A stretch of 64,000 nt of DNA from Whalleya microplaca (Eukaryota; Ascomycota; Sordariomycetes; Xylariales; Xylariaceae), in contig MU385734.1 in assembly GCA_022497155.1 (NCBI GenBank), positions 558,001 to 622,000 on the forward strand, in the 5' to 3' direction. Shown here piece by piece: positions 12,315 to 24,206 of the stretch. Within the stretch, counting starts at the first letter, position 1. Each line of letters opens with the position of its first letter. The position numbers and the translations under genes are program-made. The notes under the pieces were generated by a model. The model did not search any database. It had not been told where the DNA came from and saw nothing but the letters and a program-made list of their open reading frames with translations.

Positions 12315-15300
12315 GGTTGGCATCGTTTCGGCGACGCTAATGAGCATGAGAGTATATGTACCCTGGTCGCATACCGGCTTATCTATATGGCATATGGTTT
12401 CTCTAGCTGTCCAAGCCAACGTTCACATCCAACATGGCCGTGGAATATGAAAAGCATATTTGTTTTGTTCTGGGTTTGTGTTTCCTCGCACCTCTAGGCT
12501 GGAGGCGAAAAGAGCGGCGTACGGAAGAAAGAGGGTCTGAATGGAAGTGTGTTTTGCATGGGGATACGACCTCACTTTGAGGAAGTATGGGACTCATACG
12601 AAGAATGAACGACGATTTCGGTGACACAGTCGGCTATACTACAAAATAAGGGATGGTTGGTGGGATAACGGAAAGAATACCCGGATGCGATGTTTTATGG
12701 TGTTTTCGAGATGATTCGAGAAATGAAGGACTCGGTACATTTCATTCATTTGTCTGGACAGCTTGACGAAGACTACGCAAAATTCATGGGCGGCGTTGGG
12801 AAAGACGGGTTACAAGGGGCATGCTTTATCTTCTTCACCTCGGCGATGATTTTCCACTTTATTGCCCGAACACTCCTGGTGAGACCAACTTCTTGCAACT
12901 CGCCTTCTCCTATTTCGATTCAGTTAGTGGACGCTTGGGCGGAATATGTGTTTACGAGCTCACGAGGTTGCCAAGTCTTCGCGATGGGAGGGAGAATGAA
13001 AACGAACTTCAACCCGGATACGAGACTGAAACATCCATAACTTTGCGGATGTGCTTGTGGGCTCTATATTTTCCTTCCCATAGCTTCTTGATTCGAAAGC
13101 TTTAATCCTACCTCCTTTGCGTTTACATTTGTTGACGACTACTACGTACGATCTGAATTGAACATGACAATTAATGATCTGTCGAATACCTGTGGGACGC
13201 CTCCTTAAAAAGTGCTGGCCAAACTAACAACATGTGAACCTCGCAATTAGCTGATGACTGTGCCAAACTGAAAAACACCACTCCTTTACAGCCTTGGCGA
13301 CTCATGCTCAAGCGCCAAGAACGGTGATCTACGCCAAGCAATAACTGCATACAGGTAGACAGGAACGATAGGACAAACATGTATGCTGAAGTTGCTGGGG
13401 GGACCGATTACTAACCTCTAATATACTTCTAATATACTGTACGGGACTATCTGAAATTGACAAGTTAAATGGATGCTACCTGCGAAGTTAACGAAGTCGT
13501 TGAAAGCCTCATTGCCCCACAACGGGCGCTAAAACCCCCCCTACACATGACACGAAACTAATAAACCTTGGAAGTAAGTACTTGGTGCACAGTGTAGACG
13601 GGGGTAGGCCTTAAAGGTGACTTATACATGTTAGTGGGGTTAAAGGAGGGACTACAGTACATACTACGGGCCATCTGTTAAGGGTCCCTGCCCGGCGGTT
13701 CCTGTCCCCTGCGATGCGCCAATGCAAGCATGATTAGATCTAGCGAGCAAGCCCCACAATATGCCCGCCCTCGTACATGGCTACCATACCTCGTATGTAC
13801 AAGCTAGGCGCTGGGGGGGAATACATACATACGTAGAACTTTTGACTCCCAGGCAGCCAGGCTAAGACTTGCGACCACCTAACCTAGTGGATTTCTCAGA
13901 TCTGACCTAGCGGGTCCAACCTAAATAAATCCCTAGCGTTTACGCACCTCAGATAACCGTGCAAAACGGACATCTTTCCGTAAACCATACCAGCCTGCCG
14001 GTATGCATTTTGAGACCCCATGAATATGAACAAGCAACCTGCAAACAACTCCTCGGAGCTAGACCCAGAAGCCTCTCCTATAGGAGCATTTCGGGACCGA
14101 ATTGGGTCCTTTTTCTTTTTCTTCTTTTCTTTACCGTTGACCGAACCTGACCCCAGTTTCAGCTCCATGGAAGTTGTGGCGGCTCTGCAGGTGTTCCAAG
14201 TTTATCTGCAACGTCTATCATTGCTTGTTCTCCCTAATCAAAGATTGTACCGATACCTCTTCCCACTTACTATGTATAAGTTTCTAGATATCCACACACC
14301 CCCTATTTACCAGCTTTAGTTATAGCCGCATAAACCAACTCGGTACTTTCAATTGTACAGGCATGTCGCATGAAACTGTTTCCCTGGCTCTCTTTGGTCA
14401 ATGGAGACAAGAGACTCTTTGCCCTACTGCGAGTACACACTGGATACTCTACTCCAATAACTAATCTTGCTGGCTTGGCAAACAACTTCGACTAAATGTA
14501 GTCGTTCATTGACCCAGCTATAAAGTTGAGGGCTCTCTCATAAAGCCTAATTAGAGAATTGAGTCGGCCAATTTACCTCGCCTGTCAACCTTCAAGCCAC
14601 AGCAGTCTTTTGTGCAGCAGCACAGCCGACAGGCGAGAGGCACAGGTATTAATATATTGCTTACACACGAGTCATTCACCGCTGTACTTCGTACCTTTGG
14701 GCCCTCGTGTATCACTTCGACCAGATCCGAAGATTTATTCTCATTGGTGCGCGGTTCAAATAAGCTTTTGTGGAGCGTTGATCGATCGTCGCCAGGAAGG
14801 TCGAAGGGGGCTTGAAGCCTAGACTTGACGGCTCAAATTGAGGGCGTCGATATCATGCCTCGCATTTATTGCTCGTATGATTGGCAATTTTACTTGGACT
14901 TCTTCTTTCTCAGAGTTTCGTAAATGCAAGCAACAAACCCCCCCCCCCCCTCGTGAAAAAAGTGCAAGCAGGCTCGTCCTAGTTGCTATTGCAAGGAAAA
15001 AACAAACAAGGGAGCAAAAGGGAAAAATTTTACACCCACGAGTCCCGCCGGCGCGGATCTGGAACCTACCACTGCATGAGAGACAAAGTCGTCACAAGTT
15101 GATAAGATGGGAAACGTTATCTTGGCGCACGTTGTCTACCAGCAGGTGCCCGACAATGGTTGGGGCTGTGTGATCCTCTTCATCTTTTGCGGCCATTGGT
15201 CGGCGAGGACCCCTGAAGGGCAAGCGATGAATAGCTACTTGACGTGTTGTACTGGTACGAGGTCGTGATGGTGATAGGTATCTGGCCCGTAAAACGATGG

Positions 15301-15432
15301 TGCCGAATCGCATCACCACCTACCCTCGCCGATTTTCCGCGGCGGGATTTCGATTCTCTCTCTCTCTCTCAAGCAATGGGGTGGATCTCAGACTTGAGAG
15401 TTATTAGGCGGGCTTTCCATGTCGGGAGCTTA
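12315..15432. other. intergenic region, no gene seen
   Basis: This probably includes the 3' UTR of the NDT80 gene. Only short, domain-free frames are present. A run of C (14938-14950) and a TC repeat (15356-15371) are the only simple repeats noticed. Confidence 0.5.
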
Positions 15433-15836
15433 CTACATCTGACTGACGCCTTCATCTTCTGTTCGGCTGATGGCCAATGCCCGCAGTTCTTCGAATAGAG
15501 CTCTCCGACTCTTCTTTAGTTTCTTGTACGAGCCCGACAAGGCGGGGTATCTTGCTTTAATTGCTCTGCCCGGTAAGTTCTGAGACTTGAATGTGACCAA
15601 TAGACCTCCGGCTTTGACAGTCTCAATTCGGTCTTCTGGTTTGTTGCCCAGAGAACCGTCAATCACAATCTTGGCAATCCTGCAGGGGAGGAGTAAGTAC
15701 CGCTCTAGACTCACATGAATGAGTTCTCGGGAAAGTCATAAGCCGCCGCCATTAAGCTACTGCAAAGTAGCGGATAGATATCTTACCAGCTCACGTTATT
15801 GTCCCAAGGTGCCAAGGAACATCTAATTTCACCCAT
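15433..15836 (-). CDS. small two-exon protein of unknown function (98 aa)
   Basis: I do not recognise this protein. Two exons fit exactly: 15836-15787 and 15679-15433. The intron (15680-15786) has GTAAGA at the 5' end, an ATGAC branch-like site and a pyrimidine-rich CTGCAG 3' end. The phase-2 junction gives the sequence DNNVSWIAKIVIDG. The product starts MGEIRCSLAPWD. Its C-terminal half is basic and charged, including SYKKLKKSRRALFEELRAL (likely helical). There is no signal peptide or membrane segment. It lies alone between two long intergenic stretches. It could also be the 3' part of a larger gene or a chance frame; the good splice signals and matching phase are the main support. Confidence 0.45.
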
Positions 15837-18800
15837 TGCGAAAAGGAGTCGGTCAGCGACTGCGTTGGGGGCCAAAAGCCTCTGCCATAGGCTGTACCGT
15901 AGATGACGCACGTCGACGGCGGGCTCGGATCGCCACGCCCTTCGCAAAGAGCTTCTCCCTCAGCGCGCCACTCGCTGCGACCCTAGCTGAGCAGCTATCT
16001 TTGTGGCTGCGGTGTAGAGCTACAAGCCGTCCCCACGAAGCTACGTACAGGATACATTCGCGTCTTTCCCGAGGACCCGAAAAGCGCCGTCAGCACACAA
16101 GATGGTCAATCCCATCTGGTGATCATTGCCCATCGACCCTCGCAGTAGCAGGCGTACGAACCCGTGTACACATCTGACGTGCATTCGACCAGCCTGCCTT
16201 CGTTACACAACTTCCGCTGGCTGCTCAGCCCTACGCAGGATTCTTGTACCACTTCGTACATCGCGAAGTCATGACGTCTGCGGGATAGCATCCGTATGGG
16301 CCTGGGCTTTTTATCTGACTCAGACGGCGGTCATTGTCCCTCTTTCGATTTGGCTGCCGGGAGCTGGCGATAAAAGGGAGAGTGGAAAGAAAAGAAAAGA
16401 AAAGAAAAGATAATATGACTGATCAACTAACTAACTCTGGAGAGCATGTGACAGGGTTGACGATTCACACTGTGTTCGTCGGTTAGAGAAAAGGATGGAG
16501 TTACAGCGCTTCTCTCTCAACTCCAAGGAGTTACACGGAGCCGTTACACAAGTCGGTTATGTCTTGCCGTGTAAGCCTGTAAGCCTGGGATGTGATATAT
16601 TACAGATTCCGCCATTGCGCTTGTTGACGCGGAAATATACCGTATCTTCTTTTTGTCGACTATACAAGCTGAATTGCAGACCGAATACATATGCCCATAA
16701 TTGGGGGTAATAAATAAAAATAATAAGACTACGGAAGAAGAAAACTCCTCCAAGGCAGACAGACGTTGAACCCACAGAACTGCCGATCCCGCATTGTATT
16801 GGAAAGAAATGACGAGTACGTAAGTGCTGAAATTTATGTACTATAAATTCTGCTGTAACATCCACTGTAACCCTTTAACATATGCATACATACACACATA
16901 CATACCTAGTATTACCCACACACCGGTAAGATAAGGTACATGAGAGAGAGAGCCAAGTACCTACATACATTCGCGTCAATTTATGTATGTACAACTTGCT
17001 CACTACTAGGGGTTATTTTCCCGGTCTCCAGCAAATGGCATGGTGGTGTGTAACTACGTAGGCGCCTGTGTTACTACAGATCCGCCTCCCCTGGATCACA
17101 CTGGACTCAATGCCGAGCGATCGGCAGCACAAGAACAGAATACAAGCGCCAAGTAGCACAAAACCCGTCCAGTCTCTGGTCTCTCCTGTCAGACATCCGA
17201 TCGCTGGATCATGCCCTGCCCATCCCCCCAACCTGGCGGAACCAATATGCCCCATCTGGGAGACATCGCTCGCGAGAGCTGCTGCAGCCCTACGTGTACG
17301 AGCTCAATTGGACTCCGGGCTCACTCAGCTGGGCCGCGGGCGAACAGGTTGCTTCCTTTGGCTCGGTTCGAACCTGGCTGTGGGTAGTGGGCTGACGTTT
17401 CCACTGACGTGCTAGTTAGGTAGCTCGAGCTTTGAGCTGTATTGGTATGCTTACCTAAGGTTGTTTCCATCCATCTCATCTGTGACTGTGACCCTTGTCT
17501 GTGTTTGCAAGCTGAGGCGGTCCATCGTTGAGACGGTTCTACGTGCTGCACGGAAGGAGGATGCAAGCTCACGTTACCTTACTCGTGGCTACCTAAACTC
17601 CCTTGAATCACGGCGGTGGGAATATGATAGTCCGTGATTTCTCTAGCGTGACCATGGGACGTCGTGAAGAGTCATATGCAGTCTGAACTACTAACAATCA
17701 CGGAACAATCTACCGTAGCTACTACTGACTGGTATGGGAGGTTTGAACTTGGTAATCTCCTGCCTATGGCTTACCTACGTGCCCTGGGTTTGGCTCGAAA
17801 ACTGTTTAGATTCTTGGTATTGACTGGTCCAACGATACATCACTTCAGCGACTTCCAATGATGTTGCTCACTTGTATATCTATCTCTGCGTCCTGACGCC
17901 TCTATAATTAGGTGATTCCCTGCAGTCTGTATACGGACAGCTTCTTCCACCATCGAATTCTCTTGAGTGGTTTCAAGTCTTCCTCTTCACAACTAGGTGT
18001 TACGGCTTCGGTTACCGTCAGAGAGTAGTACCATGACTATAACCCACATCAGTCTTCCAGTAATCCTTGACCCGTGACAAACCCCTGACGCAGGTAGGCG
18101 GGAGGGCATTCCACGTAGTTGCATACTCATGAGGCTCATTTTGGGGAAGTAGCTGGGGCTTCCTTCAAGGTATTTTGGTACCAATGGTTTCCCGGTATAG
18201 GGGATCGACATGACGACAGGCAACCACCCGATGAGTGAGGTTGTAAAAACACACCAGGACGCTTCGAAATTTGAAATAAACTATCTAGGGCTCTTTTCTG
18301 CTTGCCATAGAATATAATTGACAAGCGCATCGATGTATTAAGGCCTTTGTTGACGCAGACCTCGAAACTCGACAGGTCAAGGGGCTGATGTACGTGACCG
18401 GGCGATCAAGTACGAGTTTCGCGCAACAACGCCCTCGAAACCCAGACTCAAGCAAACTGGTTGCTTGTGACTGTAAATAACTAGTATATGAGTGGATTTG
18501 AGTCTTTGAAGCCGGAAGAGGCAGCTTTTGCCGGTTGGTATTCGCATCTGCGCCTGGCGTGCCCGTGTACATCCTGCTGCGGCGACTTGACTTAGACGAT
18601 ACCCTCACGTCGAGTAAAGCGGACCCGCCCTTTCGAACTCCACGGCAACAAGGCCACGATCTCTCGGCGACAGCAAGGTAATGCTCTTGTGACTGCCTTC
18701 TGAATTGCAATTGACATTCTTCATGCTGCACTCCTTCATCCTCTTCCCCCAGAACTCTTCCTAGATTTCTTCCCAGATTTCTCCCCAGAACCACAACATC

Positions 18801-19068
18801 CGAGAGCAGTTCTCCAACCAGCTACTTGCACTCATTCTGAATTTGATAATTCAAGCTCACGGTCATTACTGCATTCCATTCATTTGTCCTTCGCGTTGAA
18901 GATTCTCTTCAGAATTCTAAGATCTCTGCTGTTCATCGCCTTTTCCCCGTCACCTCCAAACCAGACGACTCAAGTCTGTGTTTGCATTTCACCTTGACCT
19001 TCCCTTCTCACGCATCGAACTAGCATTTGTCCTCCCTTGAAGTCATCGTACCTCAGTTTCTTGGCATC
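15837..19068. other. intergenic region, no gene seen
   Basis: Frames here are short or low complexity, including a 169-codon minus-strand frame at 18285-18794 that has no family features. A GAAAA pentanucleotide repeat lies near 16388-16410. The last 250 bases before 19069 are CT-rich and look like the promoter/5' UTR of the next gene. Confidence 0.5.
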
Positions 19069-20364
19069 ATGGGTAATTGTTGTGCGAAGCCGCGAGCTCG
19101 CGATGGCGATGACGATGGTGTCGCGCTTGATGACTTGCCCCGCCTTGGCCACCACCGTACTATCCGACGTGACAGAGAGCATGAACTAGCTGAAAGAATT
19201 GGAGGTATCACCGGCCCTGTTGTGCCGACCCCAGTCAGCCGACTTCCTCGTACTGTCACCACCCAGGCTCTATCTGCCAACTATGGAGAAGCTAGCACGT
19301 CTTATGCACCCGCGAGAACCGTTGCCGTGGATAACACCGGAAACATCGCTCAGCGCCCTGCTTTCGCCAACGGCGACGATGGTATCTCCATCCACCACGC
19401 TCGTCCCATGACTGCGCCTGACATGGAGGCCGCTGGGATCAGACCTCCCCACGGACCCCTGACTTCCCACCCCGATGTTCTATCGGTTGCGGCTCCCCCT
19501 ACCGCCGCCACTAACCCTGCCGACGAGCAAGTCATCTATGCCTACGTTCACGATTCGATCGACTTCACCAAGAGTATGAACGACCTGATGAACAAGAACG
19601 TGGAGAAGGGCAACATCGCCTTCACCGAGTACCGGAAGAACGAGCAGGCTAAGCGCGATGCGGCTAAGGAGCAGGAGCGCAAGAAGGTCGCGGACTACGT
19701 CGCCAAGACCAAGTCGGCCCCCACCATGCACACGGAGTACCAGAAGGGCGAGCAGCGCAACTCCATGCAGTACTATCTGACCGAGGAGGAGCGAGAAGTT
19801 CGCGCGGTGCGCCTTGATGCTTTCGAACGTGTCGAGGAACTGGGTGGCCAGGGGTATGTTGAGAGCCTTTTCCCTAACTTCCACCGAGAATATTCGCGCT
19901 ACGTAAAGGCGAAGGCGAATTTTGAGAACAGTCTAACTGACGATGTTACCAGCGCCTGGGGCGGCGAAACCCTGCTGGCCCTGGCCAGCATTGATGGAGA
20001 AGGTGTCTCCGGCACGGGAGTTGGCGGTTTTGCTGCTGCTGCTGCTGCTACCGCTGCCACATCCGTGGCTCCGTCCCCCGTCCGTCGTCCGCGTGTTTCC
20101 ATCGTGCACCGCACTAACCTCCTTCGGGAAGATGCCGAGAGACAAGACCGCGCGCTGTACGACAACTTCCTTCGGGAGAAGCTGGCGTTGTCGGGTGTGC
20201 TCTCCAACGAGCCGGTCGATGATGTCGACCACCTGATCCGCGTGCTTCTGAGCCTGGGAGAGGAGGGTATCAAGAAGTGCCTTCTTGATGAGGACTTCCT
20301 TCGTCGCTGTGTCCAGCAATACAACTCCATGGCCCCGGAATTGAAGGCCGGCCTGGAGAACTGA
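19069..20364 (+). CDS. putative N-myristoylated/palmitoylated protein of unknown function
   Basis: The family is not recognised. The start at 19069 is the first ATG after a CT-rich leader and gives a 431-residue protein beginning MGNCCAKPRARDGDDDG. Gly2 followed by Cys4-Cys5 and basic residues is the layout of a dually acylated, membrane-tethered protein (inference). The middle is charged and helical (EYRKNEQAKRDAAKEQERKK, then EEEREVRAVRLDAFERVEEL), possibly coiled coil. An Ala run encoded by GCT repeats (20035-20052) follows, and then a conserved-looking C-terminus (LREDAERQDRALYDNFLREK and KKCLLDEDFLRRCVQQYNSM). Odd point: 19854-19952 has GTATGT, CTAACTGAC and CAG in the right order and is 99 nt, so it may be an intron that keeps the frame, giving a 398-residue protein. 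A decayed relative lies at about 62.7-64 kb. Confidence 0.8.
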   Translation: MGNCCAKPRARDGDDDGVALDDLPRLGHHRTIRRDREHELAERIGGITGPVVPTPVSRLPRTVTTQALSANYGEASTSYAPARTVAVDNTGNIAQRPAFANGDDGISIHHARPMTAPDMEAAGIRPPHGPLTSHPDVLSVAAPPTAATNPADEQVIYAYVHDSIDFTKSMNDLMNKNVEKGNIAFTEYRKNEQAKRDAAKEQERKKVADYVAKTKSAPTMHTEYQKGEQRNSMQYYLTEEEREVRAVRLDAFERVEELGGQGYVESLFPNFHREYSRYVKAKANFENSLTDDVTSAWGGETLLALASIDGEGVSGTGVGGFAAAAAATAATSVAPSPVRRPRVSIVHRTNLLREDAERQDRALYDNFLREKLALSGVLSNEPVDDVDHLIRVLLSLGEEGIKKCLLDEDFLRRCVQQYNSMAPELKAGLEN

Positions 20365-20555
20365 TCATTCTGATGGGGGTAGAATAACCGGGTGGGGCGT
20401 GTTCGTCGGAGTAATAATGGGGTTGTTACAGGGGAGCCCGGGTGGGATAGGAGTAGATAAGCACCTCACAAAGAGGTAGAATGAACATGATTGAGAGGGT
20501 TCTTCATGCGTTTATGACATCGTGACTGACTTGAAAGCTTATTCAGCGGGCTACT

Positions 20556-22178
20556 CTAGTATCGCCAGATCGCATCCGCCATCTTCACCACCTGTCCCAT
20601 CTCTACCACATCGTGGACTCTCACGATATCCGCACCCCCTTGCACGGCGGCCGCCACTGTGGCCGCGGTGCCGAACACGCGATCCATCGGCTTCGGCACC
20701 CCCGTGACCTTGCCGATGAAACTCTTGCGGCTGGAGCCTAGCAGCCAGGGAAGTCCCTGCAGCCCCGGCCACGACCGCAGCTCATCGAAGTGCCGCAGCA
20801 CCGCTAGGTTCTGCTCTCCCACCTTCGCGAACCCCAGTCCGGGGTCCAGCACGATGCGCCAGCGGCGCACGCCCGCGGCCTCGGCGGCCTGGACTCGCGC
20901 GAGCAGTTCTCGCGCGATCGAGGGGATGATCCCGTCGGGGTACGTGTTCAGCTTGCTCATAGAGCTTGGGTCCCCGCGCATGTGCATCAGGCAGACAGTT
21001 TTGCCCAGACGCGCCATCGTAGCTAGCATATCGGGGTCCAAGAGGCCAGCCGATACGTCGTTGACGATGTCGGCACCAGCGGCGACGGCAGCTGAAGCTA
21101 CGGAGGCCCGGTACGTGTCAACACTAATGGCGACGTCGCGGGTCTCCGGCAGGCTGCGGATGAGCTCGATGACGGGCAAGACACGACTTAGTTCCTCGTC
21201 AGCCGTGACTTCGATCGTGCCCGGGGCCGTCGACTGCCCCCCAATGTCAATCATGGTTGCGCCGCCGCGGACGAAGGCAAGGACAGTGTCCCGCAGTGAG
21301 TCTGGAGTGTGGATGCCGCCGTCTGAGAATGAGTCAGGGGTGATGTTGAGGATGGCCATGAGCTGCGTTTTGCGCGTGGCCTTGAGCGCATTCAACGGCT
21401 GCACCGTGGGGCATATGGGAGTGAGGGTTGACAGTGGCTCAGATGGCGGCGGAAGCTCATTGAGGTAGTCCTGGATGAGTTTCCATGGTTTGGCCGCGTC
21501 TATCGACTTGTGCGGTATGAGTTCGGCGAGGGGGCGAAGCACGAACTCCCGTTCCACAATGCCTATGTGAGGGATTTTGAGTCTCTCATGGTCGACCTTT
21601 TCATCGCCATAAAGCAGGATATCCAGGTCGATATTCCGAGGACCTTTATCTATGAACTTTTGCCGTCCCATAGACTTTTCTATGTCCTGCAACTGATCTA
21701 GGAGCGGAAGTGGTTCTAGATCTGTTTCCACCTACGACGTAATTCAGCCTCGGCGCTACTGCACACAAAGGGGGTTGAAACACACCTCGCAGGCACCATT
21801 CACAAACCTATCTTGATCCACAACGTACATAGGCTCAGTTTCCCAGAGGCTGCTGGTCCTCTTAACCTTGATCCCTCTTGAGTCCATCTCCCTGCACGCT
21901 TCCTCGATCATGGCCACTCGATCACCAAGATTGCTTCCCAGAGCAATATAGGCGGTCCGCTTGGGATTGCGGCGAGCTGCGCAGCCGCATGCATCCCTGG
22001 ACGGACTTGTTGAGAAGGAGCGGTCCATGGTGAGTCTTGCTCTCTGATGATTTCGCCACCGACAGGAGGGGAATGATAGTGAATCGCTCAAGAGCTGGCT
22101 GGAATTAAACAATGGAAGCGCACGAGTACGGCGAGATAGGAAGCTCCATGCTCGAAATGTGGACGAGGATAGAGTCAT
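20556..22178 (-). CDS. FOL1: bifunctional folate synthesis protein: HPPK and dihydropteroate synthase
   Basis: Catalyses two consecutive folate steps: pyrophosphorylation of 6-hydroxymethyl-dihydropterin, then condensation with p-aminobenzoate. Exons are 22178-21786 and 21731-20556, with a 54-nt phase-0 intron (GTGTGT...GTAG) inside the HPPK domain, giving 522 residues. The first 50 residues are rich in Ser, Arg and Leu without acids, like a mitochondrial presequence. HPPK covers about residues 70-230 (AYIALGSNLGDR, SSLWETEPMYVVDQDRF, GPRNIDLDILLYGD). DHPS covers about 255-522 (LNITPDSFSDGG, DIGGQSTAPG, VNDVSAG, LMHMRG, LDPGLGFAK, GSSRKSFIG). All hallmark motifs of both enzymes are intact. 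The dihydroneopterin aldolase domain of the yeast trifunctional enzyme is absent, so that step must be encoded elsewhere. It is divergent from the nitronate monooxygenase gene. The exact start is uncertain, as another ATG lies downstream. Confidence 0.93.
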
Positions 22179-22912
22179 TGAAGCATTGAAGATTCAGCTT
22201 ATGCACTAGGCCAATTGTCGGATTGGATTACTGCCCCAACACCAAAGAAGCTGACTGAGCCTGAATCAATGAGGCTTATAATGCCATTGGAAAAAAGATA
22301 GTTCGAGATCCACATCGGCGTCCCGTTGGAATGGGTCCCTTGTTCTAGCTTCGGGTCCTTTTAACTCCGCCGTGTGGGGGCAAATGCGGCACGATCCCCG
22401 TTCGTAGGTAGTGAATCTTTTAGGCATGCCGCTAACTAATTTGTTTAGTCTATTACTATACATGTATGTTGGGCATAATTCATCAAGCAGAACATCTATG
22501 AACGCTTTTGCAGTCAGAGAAGACTGATGAAAAGGGTCTTGAAAGGTTCATTAACAATGCAGCAAGGCAAGGAACTTTCAACAGTTCTTCTCCATGGAAC
22601 GTGCCTCGGCTAGCTGCAGGCTATGCAGCAGAACTATCCCCAGATCGGACTAGGGTAGCTCATGATGCACTTAGAGATGCCTCGGTTCTCCAGACTTACG
22701 TATCCACACCTCCACCTGCTCTTCTTTCACTAATCTCGTGGCCACATGCTTGCCGACATTCATTTGCATCTTTGCTATTAAAACAGACTAGCTTTCTCTC
22801 GACATCTTTATCTATCTAATACCATTATCATTCCCTTTGGCCATATCAAGTTGAAGCGACCTTGGAGACTGTTTACTACGATTACGTTTTGTATCAGCGT
22901 TATATAATCAAT
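22179..22912. other. divergent intergenic region
   Basis: It lies between the divergently transcribed folate and nitronate monooxygenase genes, so it must hold both promoters. No clear TATA element or other motif was identified, and no gene was seen. Confidence 0.5.
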
Positions 22913-24206
22913 ATGGCATCACCACGTAGGTCGCAATTCAACAACACCCTCCCCTTACCAGGTAATTGCGAGGGTATGCGCTGATAGCCATGGATGTACA
23001 GAGAAGATTCGAACGGCCGTCACTGATCTTTTCAAGATCAACCACCCCGTTCTTTTGGCTGGTATGAACGTCGCCGCTGGTCCGAAGCTCGCGGCTGCAG
23101 TAACAAATGCGGGAGGAATGGGCGTCATCGGTGGCATGTCCTACAGCCCTGAAATGCTGAAGGAACAAATCGACGAGATGAAGTCGTACATGACCGACAA
23201 GAACGCGCCGTTTGGTATCGACCTGTTGCTTCCTCAAGTTGGTGGCAACGCTAGAAAGACAAAGTATGCCTCGAACCCGCATCCAGATCAGGCTCTTTAA
23301 GTGGTTTTCGCCATTTAAGCGCAACCGCATCTATGCTATGTAGATCACAGAACTAACATGTCGCGCGATTATAGTTACGACTACACGAAAGGCAAGCTTA
23401 ACGAATTGGTCGACATCATCATCGAATCGGGGGCGAAGTTATTCGTATCCGCTGTCGGCGTTCCGCCTAAGGCCGTAGTCGATAAGCTACACAAGCATGG
23501 CGTCTACTACATGAACATGGTTGGCCACCCCAAGCACGTCCAAAAGGCGCTCGACATCGGCTGCGATATCATCTGTGCGCAAGGTGGTGAGGGTGGTGGC
23601 CACACAGGAAACGTCCCCACCACTGTGCTAATTCCCGCCTGCGTACAAATCTGCAAAGGAAAGAAGAGTCCTTTGTCGGGTCAGCAAGTCCCAGTCATCG
23701 CCGCTGGCGGTATCCACAACGGCCAGATGTTGGCTGCCGCCTTGATGATGGGCGCGAGCGCCGTGTGGGTCGGTACACGATTCATCTTGGTCGAGGAGGC
23801 TGGTGCGCCTGAGTCTCACAAGGAGTCGGTCAGGACGGCTGGGTTTGACGACACGATTAAGACCCTGATCTTCACCGGACGGCCGCTGCGAGTCCGCAAG
23901 AACCTGTATATCGAGAACTGGGAGAACGAGCGACAAGCGGAAATTAAGGAATTGACAGCGAAGGGTATCCTCCCCTACGAAGCCGACCTCGAGAAGGTCG
24001 CGAACGGCTCGTCCGATGACTCGGGATCGGAAGGCCCCAGCGACGATGAAGTCGATGACATGATGGACCAATTCCGACCGTACTTGATGGGACAGTGTGC
24101 TGCTCTAGTCAATGAGCAGAAGACCGCCAAAGAGGTTGTGGATGAGTTCGTCAATGATGCATCGGCGGCGCTCAACCAGGGCACTAAGATGGTAGCCAAG
24201 CTATAA
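22913..24206 (+). CDS. nitronate monooxygenase (2-nitropropane dioxygenase family)
   Basis: FMN-dependent enzyme of the TIM-barrel NMO family, which oxidises alkyl nitronates or propionate 3-nitronate; the substrate here is unknown. Three exons keep phase: 22913-22961, 23002-23263 and 23375-24206, giving 380 residues. The second intron has a perfect AACTAAC branch and TATAG end. The first would be only 40 nt, so the 5' exon is less certain. Visible motifs are HPVLLAGMNVAAGPKLAAAV, GGMGVIGGMSY, the GGEGGGHTGN loop (His about residue 180, catalytic-base region), AAGGIHNG (FMN phosphate-binding type) and WVGTRF. An acidic Ser/Asp-rich insert (SDDSGSEGPSDDEVDD) sits in the C-terminal third, where such enzymes often have a variable linker. 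Confidence 0.92.

Noticed and set aside
17355..17385. GGTTCGAACC resembling a tRNA B box
   Set aside because: The T-stem pairs poorly and no acceptor stem or A box could be found around it.
18285..18794. 169-codon minus-strand frame
   Set aside because: No recognisable domain, skewed composition, and no splice partners; it lies in a likely promoter region of the 19-kb gene.
19903..19952. A 50-nt intron (GTAAAG...CAG) in the MGNCC gene
   Set aside because: Removing it would shift the frame and hit a stop soon after, while the downstream frame is clearly coding; the 99-nt alternative keeps frame.
19480..20330. Long minus-strand frames over the MGNCC gene
   Set aside because: Shadows caused by high GC third positions and the GCT repeat; low complexity Ser/Arg or Leu/Val runs.
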